A DNA stretch of 64,000 bases from Streptosporangium roseum DSM 43021 (GCF_000024865.1 NC_013595.1:496001-560000); one strand, 5' to 3'. Positions 42,994-51,562 are shown, counted from the stretch's first letter. Program-made: numbers and translations. The notes: generated from the letters alone by a model not told the origin.

Positions 42994-43788
42994 ATGATCG
43001 CGATTCTGGGAACCGGCAAGATGGGCGAGGCCCTGCTCTCGGGGCTGCTCCGGGCCGGGTTCAAGCCGGGCGACGTGCTGGTGACCGCGCGGCGCGCCGA
43101 GCGGGCCGAGGCCCTCAGGGAGCGGTACGGCGTGCAGGTGGTGTCCAACGCCGAGGCGGCCAAGAGCGCCGACACGATCATCCTCGCGGTCAAGCCGCAG
43201 GACATGGCGTCCCTGCTGACCGAGATCGCGACGCACGTCCCGGCCGACCGCCTGGTGATCTCCGCCGCGGCGGGCATCACGACCTCGTTCGTGGAGTCGC
43301 GGCTCGGTGCGGACATCCCGGTGGTCCGCGTCATGTCCAACACGCCGGTCCTGGTGGACGAGGCGATGAGCGTGATCTCGGCGGGCGCCCACGCCTCGGA
43401 GGAGCACCTCAGGCGCACCGAGGACCTGCTCAGGCCGGTCGGCAAGGTGCTGCGCATCCCCGAGACGCAGCAGGACGCCGCCACCGCCCTGTCCGGCAGC
43501 GGGCCCGCCTACTTCTTCTACCTCGTCGAGGCCATGGTCGACGCGGGCATCCTGCTCGGCATGCCCCGGGCCGCCGCCCTCGACATGGTCACCCAGTCGA
43601 TCGTCGGCGCGGCCATCATGCTGCGCGACTCCGGGGAGCATCCGGTGATCCTCCGCGAGGCGGTCACCTCTCCGGGCGGCACCACCATCGCAGCCATCGC
43701 CGAGCTGGAGCGGCACAGCGTCCGCGCCGCCTTCCTGGCCGCCATCGAGGCCGCCCGGGACCGCAGCCGCCAGCTCGCCGGGGGCTGA
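42994..43788 (+). CDS. proC: pyrroline-5-carboxylate reductase
   Basis: A 264-residue enzyme for the last step of proline synthesis. The Rossmann motif is MIAILGTGKMGEALLSG. Conserved C-terminal blocks are RVMSNTPVLV, TALSGSGPAYFFYLVEAM and TSPGGTTIAAI. ATG 42994 is the natural start, with AAGGTG seven bases upstream; the frame extends further upstream but not with conserved sequence. The 257 bases before it, back to the lipoprotein start, hold the divergent promoters and no gene. Confidence 0.96.
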   Translation: MIAILGTGKMGEALLSGLLRAGFKPGDVLVTARRAERAEALRERYGVQVVSNAEAAKSADTIILAVKPQDMASLLTEIATHVPADRLVISAAAGITTSFVESRLGADIPVVRVMSNTPVLVDEAMSVISAGAHASEEHLRRTEDLLRPVGKVLRIPETQQDAATALSGSGPAYFFYLVEAMVDAGILLGMPRAAALDMVTQSIVGAAIMLRDSGEHPVILREAVTSPGGTTIAAIAELERHSVRAAFLAAIEAARDRSRQLAGG

Positions 43789-43803
43789 CCGTCCCCCTCT
43801 ATT

Positions 43804-43816
43804 AGGAAACTTTCCT
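43804..43816. promoter_or_regulatory. candidate operator before the MFS gene
   Basis: AGGAAA-C-TTTCCT is a perfect 6-1-6 palindrome in an AT-rich gap between proC and the transporter. Similar AGGAAA/TTTCCT palindromes are bound by ROK-family repressors in other actinobacteria. No regulator gene is adjacent. Confidence 0.5.
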
Positions 43817-43862
43817 GCATAAGGCATCATTTCCACAGAACTTCGGTGGGAATGAGGCAATC

Positions 43863-45101
43863 GTGGCGCAGGCCGTACAAGCTGGTGATCAGCGGGGACA
43901 GGCGGGGCCCGCAGTCTGGTCGCGGAGTTTCGGGCTGTTCTTCACCGCGCGGTCCGTCTCCATGCTCGGTGCCGCGATGGTCCCGTTCGCGACGGCGGTC
44001 GGCGTGGGCGGGCTCGGCTACGGCGCGACCGGGGTCGGGCTGGCGCTGGCCGCGTGGATGGGCCCCTTCGCGGTGCTCATCCTGTTCGGCGGGGTGTTCG
44101 CCGACCGGTTCACGCCGCGGCGCATGATGATCGGCGCCGACACGGTCCGGGTGGTGACCCAGGGGGCCGGCGCGGCGCTGTTCGTCTTCGACCGGCCGCA
44201 GCTCTGGCAGATCCTGGTCATCTCCGCGGTCAACGGCGTGGCCGCCGCGATGTACCAGCCCGGCGTCTCCAGCACGGTCCCGCGCGTGGCCGCCGACGTG
44301 CAGAGGGCCAACGCGACCCTGCGCGTCTCCGAGTCGATCATGCTGCTGGCCGGGCCCGGCGTCGCGGGCGCCATCGTCGGCTTCGCCGGGGTGGGGGTCG
44401 TCTTCGCGATCGACGCGGTCGGGTTCGCGATCAGCGCGGCCTGCCTGCTCCTGCTGCGCCTGCCGGTGGTCGCGGCGCCCGCCGCCGAGGCCTCGATGTG
44501 GCGCAACCTGCGCGGCGGCTGGCAGGAGTTCCGGTCCAGGACCTGGATGTGGTCGGTGATCCTGATCTGGGCGGTCTTCGGCGTCACCCTGTTCGGCCCG
44601 ATGATCCCGCTGGGCTCGGTGCTCATCACCGGACGGCTCGACGAGGCCGCCTACGGCCTGGTCATGTCCGCCTCCGGCGCCGGCACCATCGTCGGGGGCC
44701 TGGTCGCGATGCGGGTCCGCCCGGTCCGGCCGCTGATGGCCGGGGCGATCGGCCTGTTCGGCTTCGGGCTGGAGCCGCTGTCCATCGCCACCGAGGCGCC
44801 GCTGGCGATCATGATGGCCGCGCACGTGGTGGGCGGCGCGGGCTGGGCGTTCTGGTCGGTCATGTGGGCCACGAGCGTGCAGACCCAGGTGCCGCCGGAG
44901 GCGCTCAACCGGGTCACCGCCTACGAGGTCGCCGGATCGACCCTGTTCGTCCCGCTCGGCCAGGTGCTCGCCGGCCCGGTGGCCGGGGTGGTCGGGGCGC
45001 GGGAGCTGCTCGCCGTCTCCTCGGTCGTGGCGGTCGCCGGCTGCGTCGCCCTGCTGCTGGTGCCCGCGATCCGGGGGCTGCGCCGGGTGGCCCCGGCCTG
45101 A
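43863..45101 (+). CDS. MFS transporter (MFS_3/enterobactin-exporter-like)
   Basis: A 412-residue transporter with about 12 membrane segments. After a short hydrophilic start it reads WSRSFGLFFTARSVSMLGAA, and the loop between helices 2 and 3 carries the MFS motif FADRFTPRRMMIGAD. It resembles small-molecule or drug exporters; the substrate is unknown. The GTG start at 43863 lies 74 bases after proC, with a probable operator palindrome in between. A short 17-base tandem repeat and a long palindrome follow the stop. Confidence 0.88.
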   Translation: MAQAVQAGDQRGQAGPAVWSRSFGLFFTARSVSMLGAAMVPFATAVGVGGLGYGATGVGLALAAWMGPFAVLILFGGVFADRFTPRRMMIGADTVRVVTQGAGAALFVFDRPQLWQILVISAVNGVAAAMYQPGVSSTVPRVAADVQRANATLRVSESIMLLAGPGVAGAIVGFAGVGVVFAIDAVGFAISAACLLLLRLPVVAAPAAEASMWRNLRGGWQEFRSRTWMWSVILIWAVFGVTLFGPMIPLGSVLITGRLDEAAYGLVMSASGAGTIVGGLVAMRVRPVRPLMAGAIGLFGFGLEPLSIATEAPLAIMMAAHVVGGAGWAFWSVMWATSVQTQVPPEALNRVTAYEVAGSTLFVPLGQVLAGPVAGVVGARELLAVSSVVAVAGCVALLLVPAIRGLRRVAPA

Positions 45102-45107
45102 CCCGCC

Positions 45108-45141
45108 CGGCCCGCCTGGGGGACCGGCCCGCCTGAGGGAC
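45108..45141. repeat. 17-base tandem duplication after the MFS gene
   Basis: CGGCCCGCCTGGGGGAC (45108-45124) is followed directly by CGGCCCGCCTGAGGGAC (45125-45141), differing at one base, starting seven bases after the stop codon. Confidence 0.8.
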
Positions 45142-45177
45142 CGCCGGACGGCGCGGGGGCGGCCAAGCCCATGATCA

Positions 45178-45201
45178 GACGGTACGGCATGCCGTACCGT
45201 C
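45178..45201. terminator. perfect 24-base palindrome, probable terminator or operator
   Basis: GACGGTACGGCA (45178-45189) is followed at once by its exact reverse complement (45190-45201). As RNA it would form a hairpin with only the central bases unpaired. It lies 77 bases after the MFS stop; a following ATAAAG stretch is not a U-tract. It could also be a protein-binding palindrome for the acuC promoter. Confidence 0.55.
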
Positions 45202-45212
45202 ATAAAGGGGGT

Positions 45213-45259
45213 GCGGTTAATCGAAATAAGTCTGGATATTTCGCTTAGATGAAAACCGC
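45213..45259. promoter_or_regulatory. AT-rich nested hairpin upstream of acuC
   Basis: Outer arms GCGGTT (45213-45218) and AACCGC (45254-45259) enclose a second stem, CGAAATA (45222-45228) with TATTTCG (45237-45243), around an eight-base loop. It is one of the most AT-rich stretches of the window. Position about 115 bases upstream of the acuC start suggests a leader or operator element. No known riboswitch was recognised. Confidence 0.45.
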
Positions 45260-45372
45260 CTTCTCCTCCGCGACGGCTGTGTAAACCCGCGTGCGTATCC
45301 GTGCGGTAGCGTCGGCCGGGGTGGGAGATCGTCCAGCGAGCGCGCCGCGACGCGATCAGACAGGGAGGGCGC

Positions 45373-46536
45373 ATGAGCCGGTCCGTTCGGGTGGTCTGGG
45401 ACGACGCGCTCATCGCGTACGACTTCGGCCCCGGGCACCCGCTCGCGCCCGTGCGGGTCGAGCTGACCATGGCGCTGGCCAGGGAGCTCGGCGTGCTGGA
45501 CGCGGTCGAGGTGACCGGCTGCGCGCCCGCCACCGACGACGAGCTGGCGCTGGTCCACAAGCGCGACTACATCGAGGCCGTCAAGAGGGTCTCCGCGACC
45601 GGGCGGCCCGATCTGGCCCACGGGCTCGGCACCGACGACAACCCCGCCTTCGCCGGGGTGCACGAGGCCTCCGCGCTGATCACCGGTGCGAGCCTGGCCG
45701 CGGCCCGCGCGGTCTGGACGGGTGAGGCCGAGCACGCGGTGAACGTCGCGGGAGGCCTGCACCACGCCATGGCCGCCGCCGCGAGCGGGTTCTGCGTCTA
45801 CAACGACCCCGCGGTGGCGATCGGCTGGCTGCTGGCGCAGGGCGCCTCCCGGATCGCCTACGTGGATGTGGACGTCCACCACGGGGACGGCGTCCAGGCG
45901 CTGTTCTACGACGACCCCAGGGTCCTCACCATCAGCCTGCACGAGAGCCCCCGCACGCTCTTCCCGGGCACGGGCTTCCCCGAGGAGCGCGGCGCGGAGG
46001 GCACCGCGGTCAACGTGGCGCTGCCCGCCGGATGCGGCGACAGCGGCTGGCTGAGGGCCTTCCACGCGGTGGTGCCGCCGCTGCTGCGGGAGTTCGCCCC
46101 CGAGATCCTGGTCACCCAGCACGGCTGTGACAGCCACGCGCTCGACCCGCTGGCCCACCTGATGCTCAGCCTGGACGGTCAGCGCGCCGCCTACGCCGCG
46201 CTCCACGAGCTGGCCCACGAGACCGCGGGCGGCCGCTGGGTGGTGACCGGCGGCGGGGGATACGAGCTGGTGCAGGTGGTGCCCCGGGCGTGGACCCATC
46301 TGATCGCCGAGGTCTCCGGGCACCCGCTCGCCCCGGCCACCGCCACCCCGGAGGCGTGGCGCCGGCTGGTCAGGGAGCGGACCAGGCAGACGCCGCCGCT
46401 GTCGCTGACCGATGGCAGAGATCCGGAATTTAGTGATTTCTCCGCTGGTTATGATCCAGCAGACCCGATTGACCGGGCCATCATGGCGACCAGGAAGGCC
46501 GTGTTCCCCTTCCACGGGCTGGACCCCCTCCCGTGA
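45373..46536 (+). CDS. acuC: histone deacetylase-family protein AcuC
   Basis: A 387-residue zinc-dependent deacetylase-fold enzyme. The catalytic histidine pair is in VAGGLHHAMAAAASGFCVYN. Metal ligands are in IAYVDVDVHHGDGVQALFY and LVTQHGCDSHALDP; the active-site glycine-rich loop is VTGGGGYELVQV. In Bacillus AcuC deacetylates acetyl-CoA synthetase; here the substrate is likely a lysine-acetylated protein but unknown. ATG 45373 starts MSRSVRVVWDDALIAYDFGP, as in homologues. The phosphatase-family gene follows on the same strand. Confidence 0.92.
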   Translation: MSRSVRVVWDDALIAYDFGPGHPLAPVRVELTMALARELGVLDAVEVTGCAPATDDELALVHKRDYIEAVKRVSATGRPDLAHGLGTDDNPAFAGVHEASALITGASLAAARAVWTGEAEHAVNVAGGLHHAMAAAASGFCVYNDPAVAIGWLLAQGASRIAYVDVDVHHGDGVQALFYDDPRVLTISLHESPRTLFPGTGFPEERGAEGTAVNVALPAGCGDSGWLRAFHAVVPPLLREFAPEILVTQHGCDSHALDPLAHLMLSLDGQRAAYAALHELAHETAGGRWVVTGGGGYELVQVVPRAWTHLIAEVSGHPLAPATATPEAWRRLVRERTRQTPPLSLTDGRDPEFSDFSAGYDPADPIDRAIMATRKAVFPFHGLDPLP

Positions 46537-46603
46537 CGGCGGGCACCGGCGGCCCGGTGCGGGAGACGGGAACGAACGGATGAGTGACGGAGGAGGTCAC
46601 AGG

Positions 46604-47419
46604 TTGACAGCGTCCGAGCTGCGACGCCCGGCGTCGCCGCCGACCCGGGACGACCTTCGTGAGCATCTGGTCCGCACCCGGATCGCCGGTGACGTGGCGA
46701 CCAGCCGGGAGAACAACCTGGACCACTACAGGTCGCTGTCCAACCGGGATCCGCACCACATGTTCGGGCTGACCCTGGAGGGCCACTGGGCCTACCGCGA
46801 CGTGCTGGCCCTGATGGCCAAGTCCGCCGGGGTCGTGGCCGACCCGGAGCACCGCGAGGGCCAGGACGTCATCGACCCGGACCGCACGATCGACGCGGTC
46901 GAGGCGATGGGCGACACGATCGCCGGCGTGCTCCGGACCGGCGGCCCCCGGATCCTCTTCGCCACCGGCCACCCCACCGGCCTGCTCACCATCCACATGG
47001 CCCTGGCCCGGCTGGTGCGGGAGCACGGCGCGATCCTGATGGGCCCGGCCGAGGGCTGGTCCTACTGGAGTGCCGGGTTCGGCCGCAAGCGCCAGATCCG
47101 TTACATGGACGACGTCGCGATGCTGGCCGACCGGGGCACCTTCGTGCACACCCACGACCCGGCCCCGATGCGGGCCATGATCGACGAGCTCGGCGACGAC
47201 CGCCCCGATCTGGTGATCGCCGATCACGGCTGGGCCGGCGCGGCCGGCGAGGCGGGGATTCTCACGGTCGGGTTCGCCGACAGCAACGACCCCGCGCTCT
47301 TCGTCGGAGAGGCCGAGGGCAAGATCGCGGTGACCGTCCCGCTTGATGACAACGTGCTACCCAGATATTACGATCCGCTGACGCGCCATCTGGTCGAAAG
47401 GGTCGTGCGGGCCCTCTGA
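46604..47419 (+). CDS. conserved actinobacterial phosphatase-family protein
   Basis: A 271-residue soluble protein of a family often named phosphatase in actinobacterial genomes, conserved next to acuC. Visible blocks are RDDLREHLVRTRIAGDVATS near the N-terminus, RILFATGHPTGLLTIHMALA, FVHTHDPAPM and LVIADHGWAGAAGEAG, rich in His and Asp that could bind metal. TTG 46604 was chosen because AGGAGG lies seven bases upstream and the product then starts near the conserved LRRPASPPTRDDL. An ATG at 46580 with no clear ribosome site is the alternative. The reaction is not known to me. Confidence 0.75.
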   Translation: MTASELRRPASPPTRDDLREHLVRTRIAGDVATSRENNLDHYRSLSNRDPHHMFGLTLEGHWAYRDVLALMAKSAGVVADPEHREGQDVIDPDRTIDAVEAMGDTIAGVLRTGGPRILFATGHPTGLLTIHMALARLVREHGAILMGPAEGWSYWSAGFGRKRQIRYMDDVAMLADRGTFVHTHDPAPMRAMIDELGDDRPDLVIADHGWAGAAGEAGILTVGFADSNDPALFVGEAEGKIAVTVPLDDNVLPRYYDPLTRHLVERVVRAL

Positions 47420-47741
47420 GACGGGGGTTGCGCAAATCGGGCCATCCCTATACGGGCTTTTCGCGCCTGCATTCCGTGGTGCTCGCCGACCGTTTGCCAA
47501 CTTTTTGAGGATTGTGGGCGACTCTAATAAGAGACAGTTGGTCCGTTCCAAGATCAAGGCAAAGGGTGCGGTCCGGCTGCTGGCCAGCGAGTTTCTCCAT
47601 TTCGCTGACATGGGGCTGCGGAGGCTGAGAAAGTAGGGGGTTTGCGCACTCGGAGTCCCGACTTACGCTGACGGCAGTACACGTGCGTGAGCAATGGCAC
47701 CAGTGGGGATAACCCGGAAACACGTGCGGAAGAGGCGTCCG
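47420..47741. other. 322-base intergenic region before the HTH gene
   Basis: No gene is supported on either strand. Composition is less GC-rich than the surroundings, particularly 47495-47620 (runs such as AACTTTTTGAGG and CTCTAATAAGAG). This is the likely promoter and leader of the excisionase-type HTH gene. I see no terminator of note and no recognised operator. Confidence 0.4.
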
Positions 47742-47945
47742 ATGGGTGCAGGCGAAAGACCTCTCAGCGAGGTGAAGTTCCTGACGGTGGCTGAAGTGGC
47801 CACGGTCATGAGGGTGTCCAAGATGACTGTGTACCGACTCGTGCATTCGGGCGAGCTGCCGGCCATCAGGGTCGGTCGATCCTTCCGAGTGCCGGAGCAG
47901 GCGGTGCACGACTATCTCAGGGATGCCTACATCGAGGCGGGTTGA
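47742..47945 (+). CDS. excisionase-family helix-turn-helix DNA-binding protein
   Basis: A 67-residue protein consisting almost wholly of one MerR/excisionase-type helix-turn-helix: FLTVAEVATVMRVSKMTVYR, then LVHSGELPAIRVGRSFRVPE and QAVHDYL. It closely resembles a Streptomyces protein found in the same neighbourhood (described there as BdtA) and is related in fold to BldC. It probably acts as a developmental or housekeeping transcription factor. ATG 47742 has AAGAGG about six bases upstream; the frame extends upstream without conserved sequence. The bS22 gene follows. Confidence 0.88.
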   Translation: MGAGERPLSEVKFLTVAEVATVMRVSKMTVYRLVHSGELPAIRVGRSFRVPEQAVHDYLRDAYIEAG

Positions 47946-48137
47946 AGCGAGCGAGCCCCAGGTGGTGAGCGGAGCGACCGGTGAGGGACGGGCCGGCTGC
48001 GTGGCCGGCGCGGACCGGTGAGCGGCCGGCGGGTCCGAGTCCTGCCGGTCAAACCGGCACGTCGGGGACTCATGCTTCAGTGAGGTAGCGGCGTGGTCGT
48101 CACGTCGTGAGTTCCAGTACCCGGGATCCCCCCAGGG

Positions 48138-48195
48138 GGCGATCTACCGTGGATCGCCGGTAGTCTGTTGAGCCGGTGTGTTGTTCGCGCACCGG
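48138..48195 (+). promoter_or_regulatory. two hairpins in the leader of the bS22 gene
   Basis: GGCGATC (48138-48144) pairs with GATCGCC (48152-48158), and CCGGTG (48173-48178) with CACCGG (48190-48195). A TTGACA hexamer follows at 48197-48202. They may be terminator and promoter parts or a structured leader of the ribosomal protein gene. Confidence 0.4.
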
Positions 48196-48231
48196 TTTGA
48201 CAATCTCGGCTACCAGCTACCTGGGGGTCCC

Positions 48232-48330
48232 GTGGGCTCTGTGATCAAGAAGCGCCGTAAGCGCATGGCGAAGAAGAAGCACCGCAAGCTTCTCAAGAAG
48301 ACCCGTATTCAGCGGCGTAACAAGAAGTAG
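48232..48330 (+). CDS. ribosomal protein bS22 (AURKAIP1/COX24-domain protein)
   Basis: A 32-residue, extremely basic protein starting at GTG 48232: MGSVIKKRRKRMAKKKHRK, then LLKKTRIQRRNKK. This matches actinobacterial bS22, a small-subunit ribosomal protein related to the mitochondrial AURKAIP1/COX24 domain. A GGGGG stretch lies a few bases upstream as ribosome site. The gene is too short for most gene finders but conserved at this place, between the HTH gene and the epimerase. Confidence 0.92.
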   Translation: MGSVIKKRRKRMAKKKHRKLLKKTRIQRRNKK

Positions 48331-48353
48331 TAACGCGGATCTGCGAGGCGCCG

Positions 48354-49379
48354 ATGACCCACACCGTGCTTGTCACCGGGGTCTCGCGCCACATCGGCGC
48401 CCGAGTGGCGAGCGTTCTCGCGGCTGACCCGGACATCGACCGGGTCATCGGAGTAGACACGGTGCCGCCGCCCTCGCTCTCACGTGATGGCGGCGTCCCT
48501 CTCGGCCGGACGGAGTTCGTCCGCGTCGATCTGCGGAGCCCCGACATCGCCCAGGTGATCGCGGCCGCCGACATCGACACAGTGGTCCACATGAGCCTGG
48601 TGAGCGCTCCCCCGCGGAGCGGTGGCCGGATGCTCATGAAGGAGCACAACGTCATCGGCACCATGCAGTTGCTCGGTGCCTGTCAGCGGTCCGCGACGGT
48701 CCGCCGTGTCGTCGTGCGTTCCACCACCGCGGTGTACGGCTCGTCCCCGCACGACCCCGCCGTCTTCACCGAGGACGCGGAGCCGGGCGAGTCGCCCACC
48801 CATGGATACGCCAAGGACGCCTCGGAGGTCGAGGGCTACGTCCGTGGCTTCGCCAGGCGGCGCGGCGACGTGACCGTGTCGATGCTCAGATTCGCCAACT
48901 TCATGGGGCCCGGCGTCGATTCGCCGCTCACCCGTTACTTCACCCAGCCCGTCCTGCCGACCGTGTTCGGCTTCGACCCCCGGCTGCAGTTCGTCCACGA
49001 GGACGACGCGGTCGAGGTGCTCAGGCGGATGGCGATGGAGGACCACCCCGGCACGTTCAACGTGGCCGGGGACGGCGTGCTTCTGCTCTCGCAGTGCGCC
49101 CGCAGGGCGGGGCTGCTCTCGCTGCCCGTGCCCTCTCCCGCGTTCCGCCTCCTGGGCGACCTCGCCCGCGGCGCGGGACTGGTCGACTTCTCCCCCGAAC
49201 AGCTCCGGCTGATGTGCCACGGCCGCGTGGTGGACACCGCCCGGCTGGCCGCCCGCCTCGGCTGGAAGCCCAAGTTCTCGACCTCCGCCGCCTTCGAGGA
49301 CTTCGTCCGCGCCCGGGACCTGGCCGGCGGGCTCCCCGCCGCCATGATGGAACTGATCTCCCAGGCTGTGACGAGGTGA
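48354..49379 (+). CDS. NAD-dependent epimerase/dehydratase-family protein
   Basis: A 341-residue extended-SDR protein. The nucleotide-binding region reads MTHTVLVTGVSRHIGARVAS (GxxxxIG pattern). VRRVVVRSTTAVYGSS follows, and the catalytic tyrosine-lysine pair appears as THGYAKDASEVE, so the usual YxxxK becomes YAKDA with the lysine misplaced. The C-terminal part resembles nucleoside-diphosphate-sugar epimerases. The substrate is unknown. Its stop overlaps the GTG start of the acyltransferase (GTGA), so they are coupled. Confidence 0.85.
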   Translation: MTHTVLVTGVSRHIGARVASVLAADPDIDRVIGVDTVPPPSLSRDGGVPLGRTEFVRVDLRSPDIAQVIAAADIDTVVHMSLVSAPPRSGGRMLMKEHNVIGTMQLLGACQRSATVRRVVVRSTTAVYGSSPHDPAVFTEDAEPGESPTHGYAKDASEVEGYVRGFARRRGDVTVSMLRFANFMGPGVDSPLTRYFTQPVLPTVFGFDPRLQFVHEDDAVEVLRRMAMEDHPGTFNVAGDGVLLLSQCARRAGLLSLPVPSPAFRLLGDLARGAGLVDFSPEQLRLMCHGRVVDTARLAARLGWKPKFSTSAAFEDFVRARDLAGGLPAAMMELISQAVTR

Positions 49380-50380
49380 CCGAGATGGCAGGTGAGTCCG
49401 CCGAGACGGACGACGCCCAGGTGATTCCCATCACCCGGGCCCGCTCCTCGCACGGGTCTCCGTCGTCCGAGGACGAGCCGCCGTCGTCCGAGGGGGAGCC
49501 GTCCGGGCGGGGGCCCGCGCCCGATGAGGACGGCGACCGCGACCGCGGCCTCGCCGAGCTGCTCGCCTTCCTGCGCCGTCGCGTCACGGGGGAGTACGAG
49601 GTCGACGAATTCGGCTTCGACCCCGAGCTCACCGACAAGGTGCTGCTGGAGCTGATCCGCCCGCTCTACCGGCACTGGTTCCGGGTCGAGACCGTCGGCA
49701 TGCACAACGTGCCCGGCGACTCCGGCGCCCTCGTGGTCGCCAACCACTCGGGCACCCTCCCGCTGGACGGGCTCATGCTCCAGGTGGCGTTGCACGACGA
49801 CCACCCCGAGCGCCGCGCCGTCCGTCTCCTCGGCGCCGACCTGGTCTACCAGCTCCCGCTGCTCGGTCATCTGTCCCGTAAGACCGGTCACACCCTGGCC
49901 TGCCGCGACGACGCCGACCGCCTGCTCCGCAAGGGTGAGCTCGTCGGCGTCTTCCCCGAGGGCTTCAAGGGGGTCGGCAAGCCGTTCTCCGAGCGCTACA
50001 AGCTGCAGCGCTTCGGCCGCGGGGGGTTCGTCGCCTCCGCCATCCGGGCCGGGGTCCCGATCGTCCCCTGCTCCATCGTGGGTGCGGAGGAGATCTATCC
50101 CAAGGTCGGCGACCTGCGTTTCCTGGCCAGGGCGCTGGGCCTGCCCTACCTGCCGATCACCCCGCTGTTCCCCTGGCTCGGCCCCCTCGGCCTGGTGCCG
50201 CTGCCGTCCAAGTGGATGATCGGTTTCGGCGAGCCCATCCGCACCGACCAGTTCGACCCCGCGGACGCGGACGACCCCATGCTGGTCTTCAACCTCACCG
50301 ACCAGGTCCGCGAGGTCATCCAGCAGCAGCTGAACGAGCTCCGCCTCCAGCGCGGCCACGCCTTCCCCCCTTTCTTCTGA
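49376..50380 (+). CDS. lysophospholipid acyltransferase-family protein (variant motif)
   Basis: A 334-residue PlsC-superfamily protein. A disordered, acidic/serine-rich N-terminus (about 60 residues) precedes LIRPLYRHWFRVETVGMHN and the motif VANHSGTLPLDG. Histidine and aspartate are six residues apart, not four as in classical PlsC. VFPEGFKGVGKPFSERYKLQ is the substrate-binding block, and VPIVPCSIVGAEEIYP follows. Actinobacterial members with this variant are usually annotated as acyltransferases. GTG 49376 overlaps the epimerase stop by four bases. Confidence 0.85.
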   Translation: MTEMAGESAETDDAQVIPITRARSSHGSPSSEDEPPSSEGEPSGRGPAPDEDGDRDRGLAELLAFLRRRVTGEYEVDEFGFDPELTDKVLLELIRPLYRHWFRVETVGMHNVPGDSGALVVANHSGTLPLDGLMLQVALHDDHPERRAVRLLGADLVYQLPLLGHLSRKTGHTLACRDDADRLLRKGELVGVFPEGFKGVGKPFSERYKLQRFGRGGFVASAIRAGVPIVPCSIVGAEEIYPKVGDLRFLARALGLPYLPITPLFPWLGPLGLVPLPSKWMIGFGEPIRTDQFDPADADDPMLVFNLTDQVREVIQQQLNELRLQRGHAFPPFF

Positions 50381-50527
50381 CCCTTCCGGCCGCTCTTTCC
50401 GAAAGCGAGCGGACTCTCTCAGGGGTGAGCGGGCGCGCCGATTTTTATTAGGCATCGCGTCTAACAGTGGGTGCTTCCGGTAGGTATGGTGTGCTCAGCA
50501 TCGAGCCTCCGAACGCGGGGAGTGGTC

Positions 50528-51562
50528 ATGGGCGCACGCCGTACCGCCGGAAGGGCCCTTGTCGCCGGGCTCGCCCTGGGAGCGGCGCTGGGGATCGCCA
50601 CGCGGCGGCGCGGGGCGCACGCGGAGACGGCGCTCGGCGGGCACCGGGGGAGGCCGGTCACCGTCGTCACCGACGACGGGGTACGGCTCGCGGTGGACGT
50701 GGAGGAGGCCGAGTCGCCCGAGTTCGCCGTGGTCCTCGCCCACGGCTGGGTGATGAACCGGCACTGCTGGCACTTCCAGCGGGAGGCGCTGGCCGGCAGG
50801 GCCACCCTGATCTTCTACGACCAGCGCGGGCACGGAGCCTCCTCGGCCGGGGCCCTCGACGCGTGCACGGTCGACCGGCTCGGCGACGACCTGGCCGCGG
50901 TGATCGAACAGGCCGTCCCCGAAGGGCTGCCGGTGGTGCTCGTCGGCCATTCGATGGGCGGTATGACGATCATGGCGTTCGCGGGACGGCACCCCGCCGC
51001 CTTCGCCTCACGCGTGGCCGGGGTGGCGCTGCTGAGCACCTCGTCCGGCCGGCTGGCCGACAGCACGTTCGGGCTCCCCGGGCCGATCGGCCGGCTCGCC
51101 CCGCGCGTCACCCCGGTCGTGTTCGACCGCATGCTGACCCGTGCCGCGGCCATCGACCGCAGCTCCGCCCTCAAGTCACGCACGAACCTGCCGGTGACCC
51201 GCTACATCGCCTTCGGCCCCCGCGCGCCGCGCGCGCACGTCCACTTCGTCAACGGCATGGCCGCGGCCACCCCGACCGAGGTGATGGTCGGCTTCTTCCG
51301 CGACTTCCTCGTCCACGACAAGCTGGCCGCGCTGGCCGCGCTCGGCTCGGTGGAGACGCTGGTCATGGTCGGCGACCGTGACCGGCTCACCCCGCCCGTC
51401 CACAGCCGGCGCATCGCCCGGAGCATCCCCGGCGCCGGACTGACCGTGCTCCCCGGTGCCGGTCACATGATCGGGCTCGAACGGCCGGAGGCCGTCAACC
51501 AGGCCCTGAGCGATCTGCTGGACCGGGTCGCCCGCCGTGTGGGCGGTCACCGGGAGCGGTAG
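50528..51562 (+). CDS. alpha/beta hydrolase
   Basis: A 344-residue alpha/beta hydrolase with an N-terminal hydrophobic segment (RALVAGLALGAALGI) that may be an uncleaved anchor or signal. The core shows VVLAHGWVMNRHCW (oxyanion region), IFYDQRGHGASS, the nucleophile elbow VLVGHSMGGMTI, the acid in VMVGDRDRLTPP and the catalytic histidine in PGAGHMIGLERP. The substrate is unknown. ATG 50528 has GGGGAG five bases upstream. Its stop codon lies in the first unit of a degenerate repeat array reaching the convergent HAD gene. Confidence 0.88.
   Translation: MGARRTAGRALVAGLALGAALGIATRRRGAHAETALGGHRGRPVTVVTDDGVRLAVDVEEAESPEFAVVLAHGWVMNRHCWHFQREALAGRATLIFYDQRGHGASSAGALDACTVDRLGDDLAAVIEQAVPEGLPVVLVGHSMGGMTIMAFAGRHPAAFASRVAGVALLSTSSGRLADSTFGLPGPIGRLAPRVTPVVFDRMLTRAAAIDRSSALKSRTNLPVTRYIAFGPRAPRAHVHFVNGMAAATPTEVMVGFFRDFLVHDKLAALAALGSVETLVMVGDRDRLTPPVHSRRIARSIPGAGLTVLPGAGHMIGLERPEAVNQALSDLLDRVARRVGGHRER

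Noticed and set aside
47357..47611. An 84-codon minus-strand frame between the phosphatase-family gene and the HTH gene
   Set aside because: No ribosome site, no conserved sequence, and it overlaps the 3' end of the phosphatase-family gene on the other strand.
49094..49375. A longer N-terminus for the acyltransferase, extending back over the epimerase gene
   Set aside because: The extra part is an out-of-frame reading of the epimerase; the GTGA junction at 49376 gives a normal coupled start.
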